Source of the DNA: Campylobacterota bacterium
GTDB taxonomy: Bacteria; Campylobacterota; Campylobacteria; Campylobacterales; SZUA-545
NCBI GenBank assembly: GCA_030836705.1
Contig: JAUPLZ010000159.1
Coordinates: 1-15,043, forward strand
Length of the DNA stretch: 15,043 bases
Direction: 5' to 3'
Below, piece by piece: positions 15,037 through 15,043 of this stretch; positions within the stretch are counted from its first letter, which is position 1; every line of letters begins with the position of its first letter. A model generated the notes under the pieces. The model had not been told where the DNA came from. It did no database searches and worked only from the letters and a program-made list of their open reading frames with translations. Both the position numbers and the translations under genes were made by a program.

Positions 15037-15043
15037 TGAAATA
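15036..15043 (+). CDS. Start of a further coupled gene (3' end outside window)
   Basis: An ATG at 15036 shares one base with the TGA of the ATP-grasp gene (TGATG), and AAGGA at 15025-15029 lies 6 nt upstream. Only two codons (Met-Lys) fit in the window. The spacing and ribosome binding site make a real start likely. The product cannot be named, though it should belong to the same pathway. Confidence 0.6.

Overview
The window is a piece of a Campylobacterota (epsilonproteobacterial) chromosome. It is AT-rich. It carries the ribosomal/RNA-polymerase block in the order rplA (3' end), rplJ, rplL, rpoB, rpoC, rpsL, rpsG, fusA, all on the + strand. RpoB (1379 aa) and RpoC (1506 aa) have the lengths usual for this phylum. 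They are separate, overlapping genes and not the single fused rpoBC of Helicobacter and Wolinella. The absence of tuf after fusA, and promoter-like sites with a T-rich -16 box and TATAAT-like -10 elements, also fit this group. A Sulfurimonas-, Sulfurospirillum-, Arcobacter- or Campylobacter-like organism is plausible; the genus cannot be settled from sequence alone.

Region 1 (1-1310) holds the end of L1, then L10 and L12, which form the ribosomal stalk. The rplA-rplJ gap folds on paper into a kink-turn hairpin just ahead of the rplJ ribosome binding site, as expected for L10 autoregulation. A GC-rich hairpin with a T run follows rplL. An all-A/T palindrome with a second T run lies between it and rpoB, so polymerase expression is probably set by read-through, by a separate rpoB promoter, or by both.

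Region 2 (1380-10072) is rpoB and rpoC, overlapping by 8 nt and closed by a hairpin. Both carry all the expected catalytic and zinc-binding residues. Region 3 (10090-13275) is the str block: rpsL-rpsG behind a candidate promoter, a strong hairpin terminator, then fusA with a perfect 13-bp stem terminator.

Region 4 (13300-15043) is the accessory part and the most interesting. A 103-residue Met-rich, probably helical protein of unknown function has its own promoter-like site. It is followed by a tightly coupled set: a 77-residue PqqD-like (RRE-fold) protein, a 343-residue ATP-grasp enzyme overlapping it by 4 nt, and the first bases of another gene overlapping by 1 nt. A PqqD-type binding protein coupled to an ATP-dependent carboxylate ligase suggests a peptide- or small-molecule-modifying pathway. 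Neither its substrate nor its product can be read from this window, and the small Met-rich protein is only a candidate substrate.

All minus-strand open frames lie antisense to these highly conserved genes and were not annotated. No tRNA, rRNA, CRISPR array, insertion sequence or attachment site was seen, and no gap between genes exceeds 300 bases.
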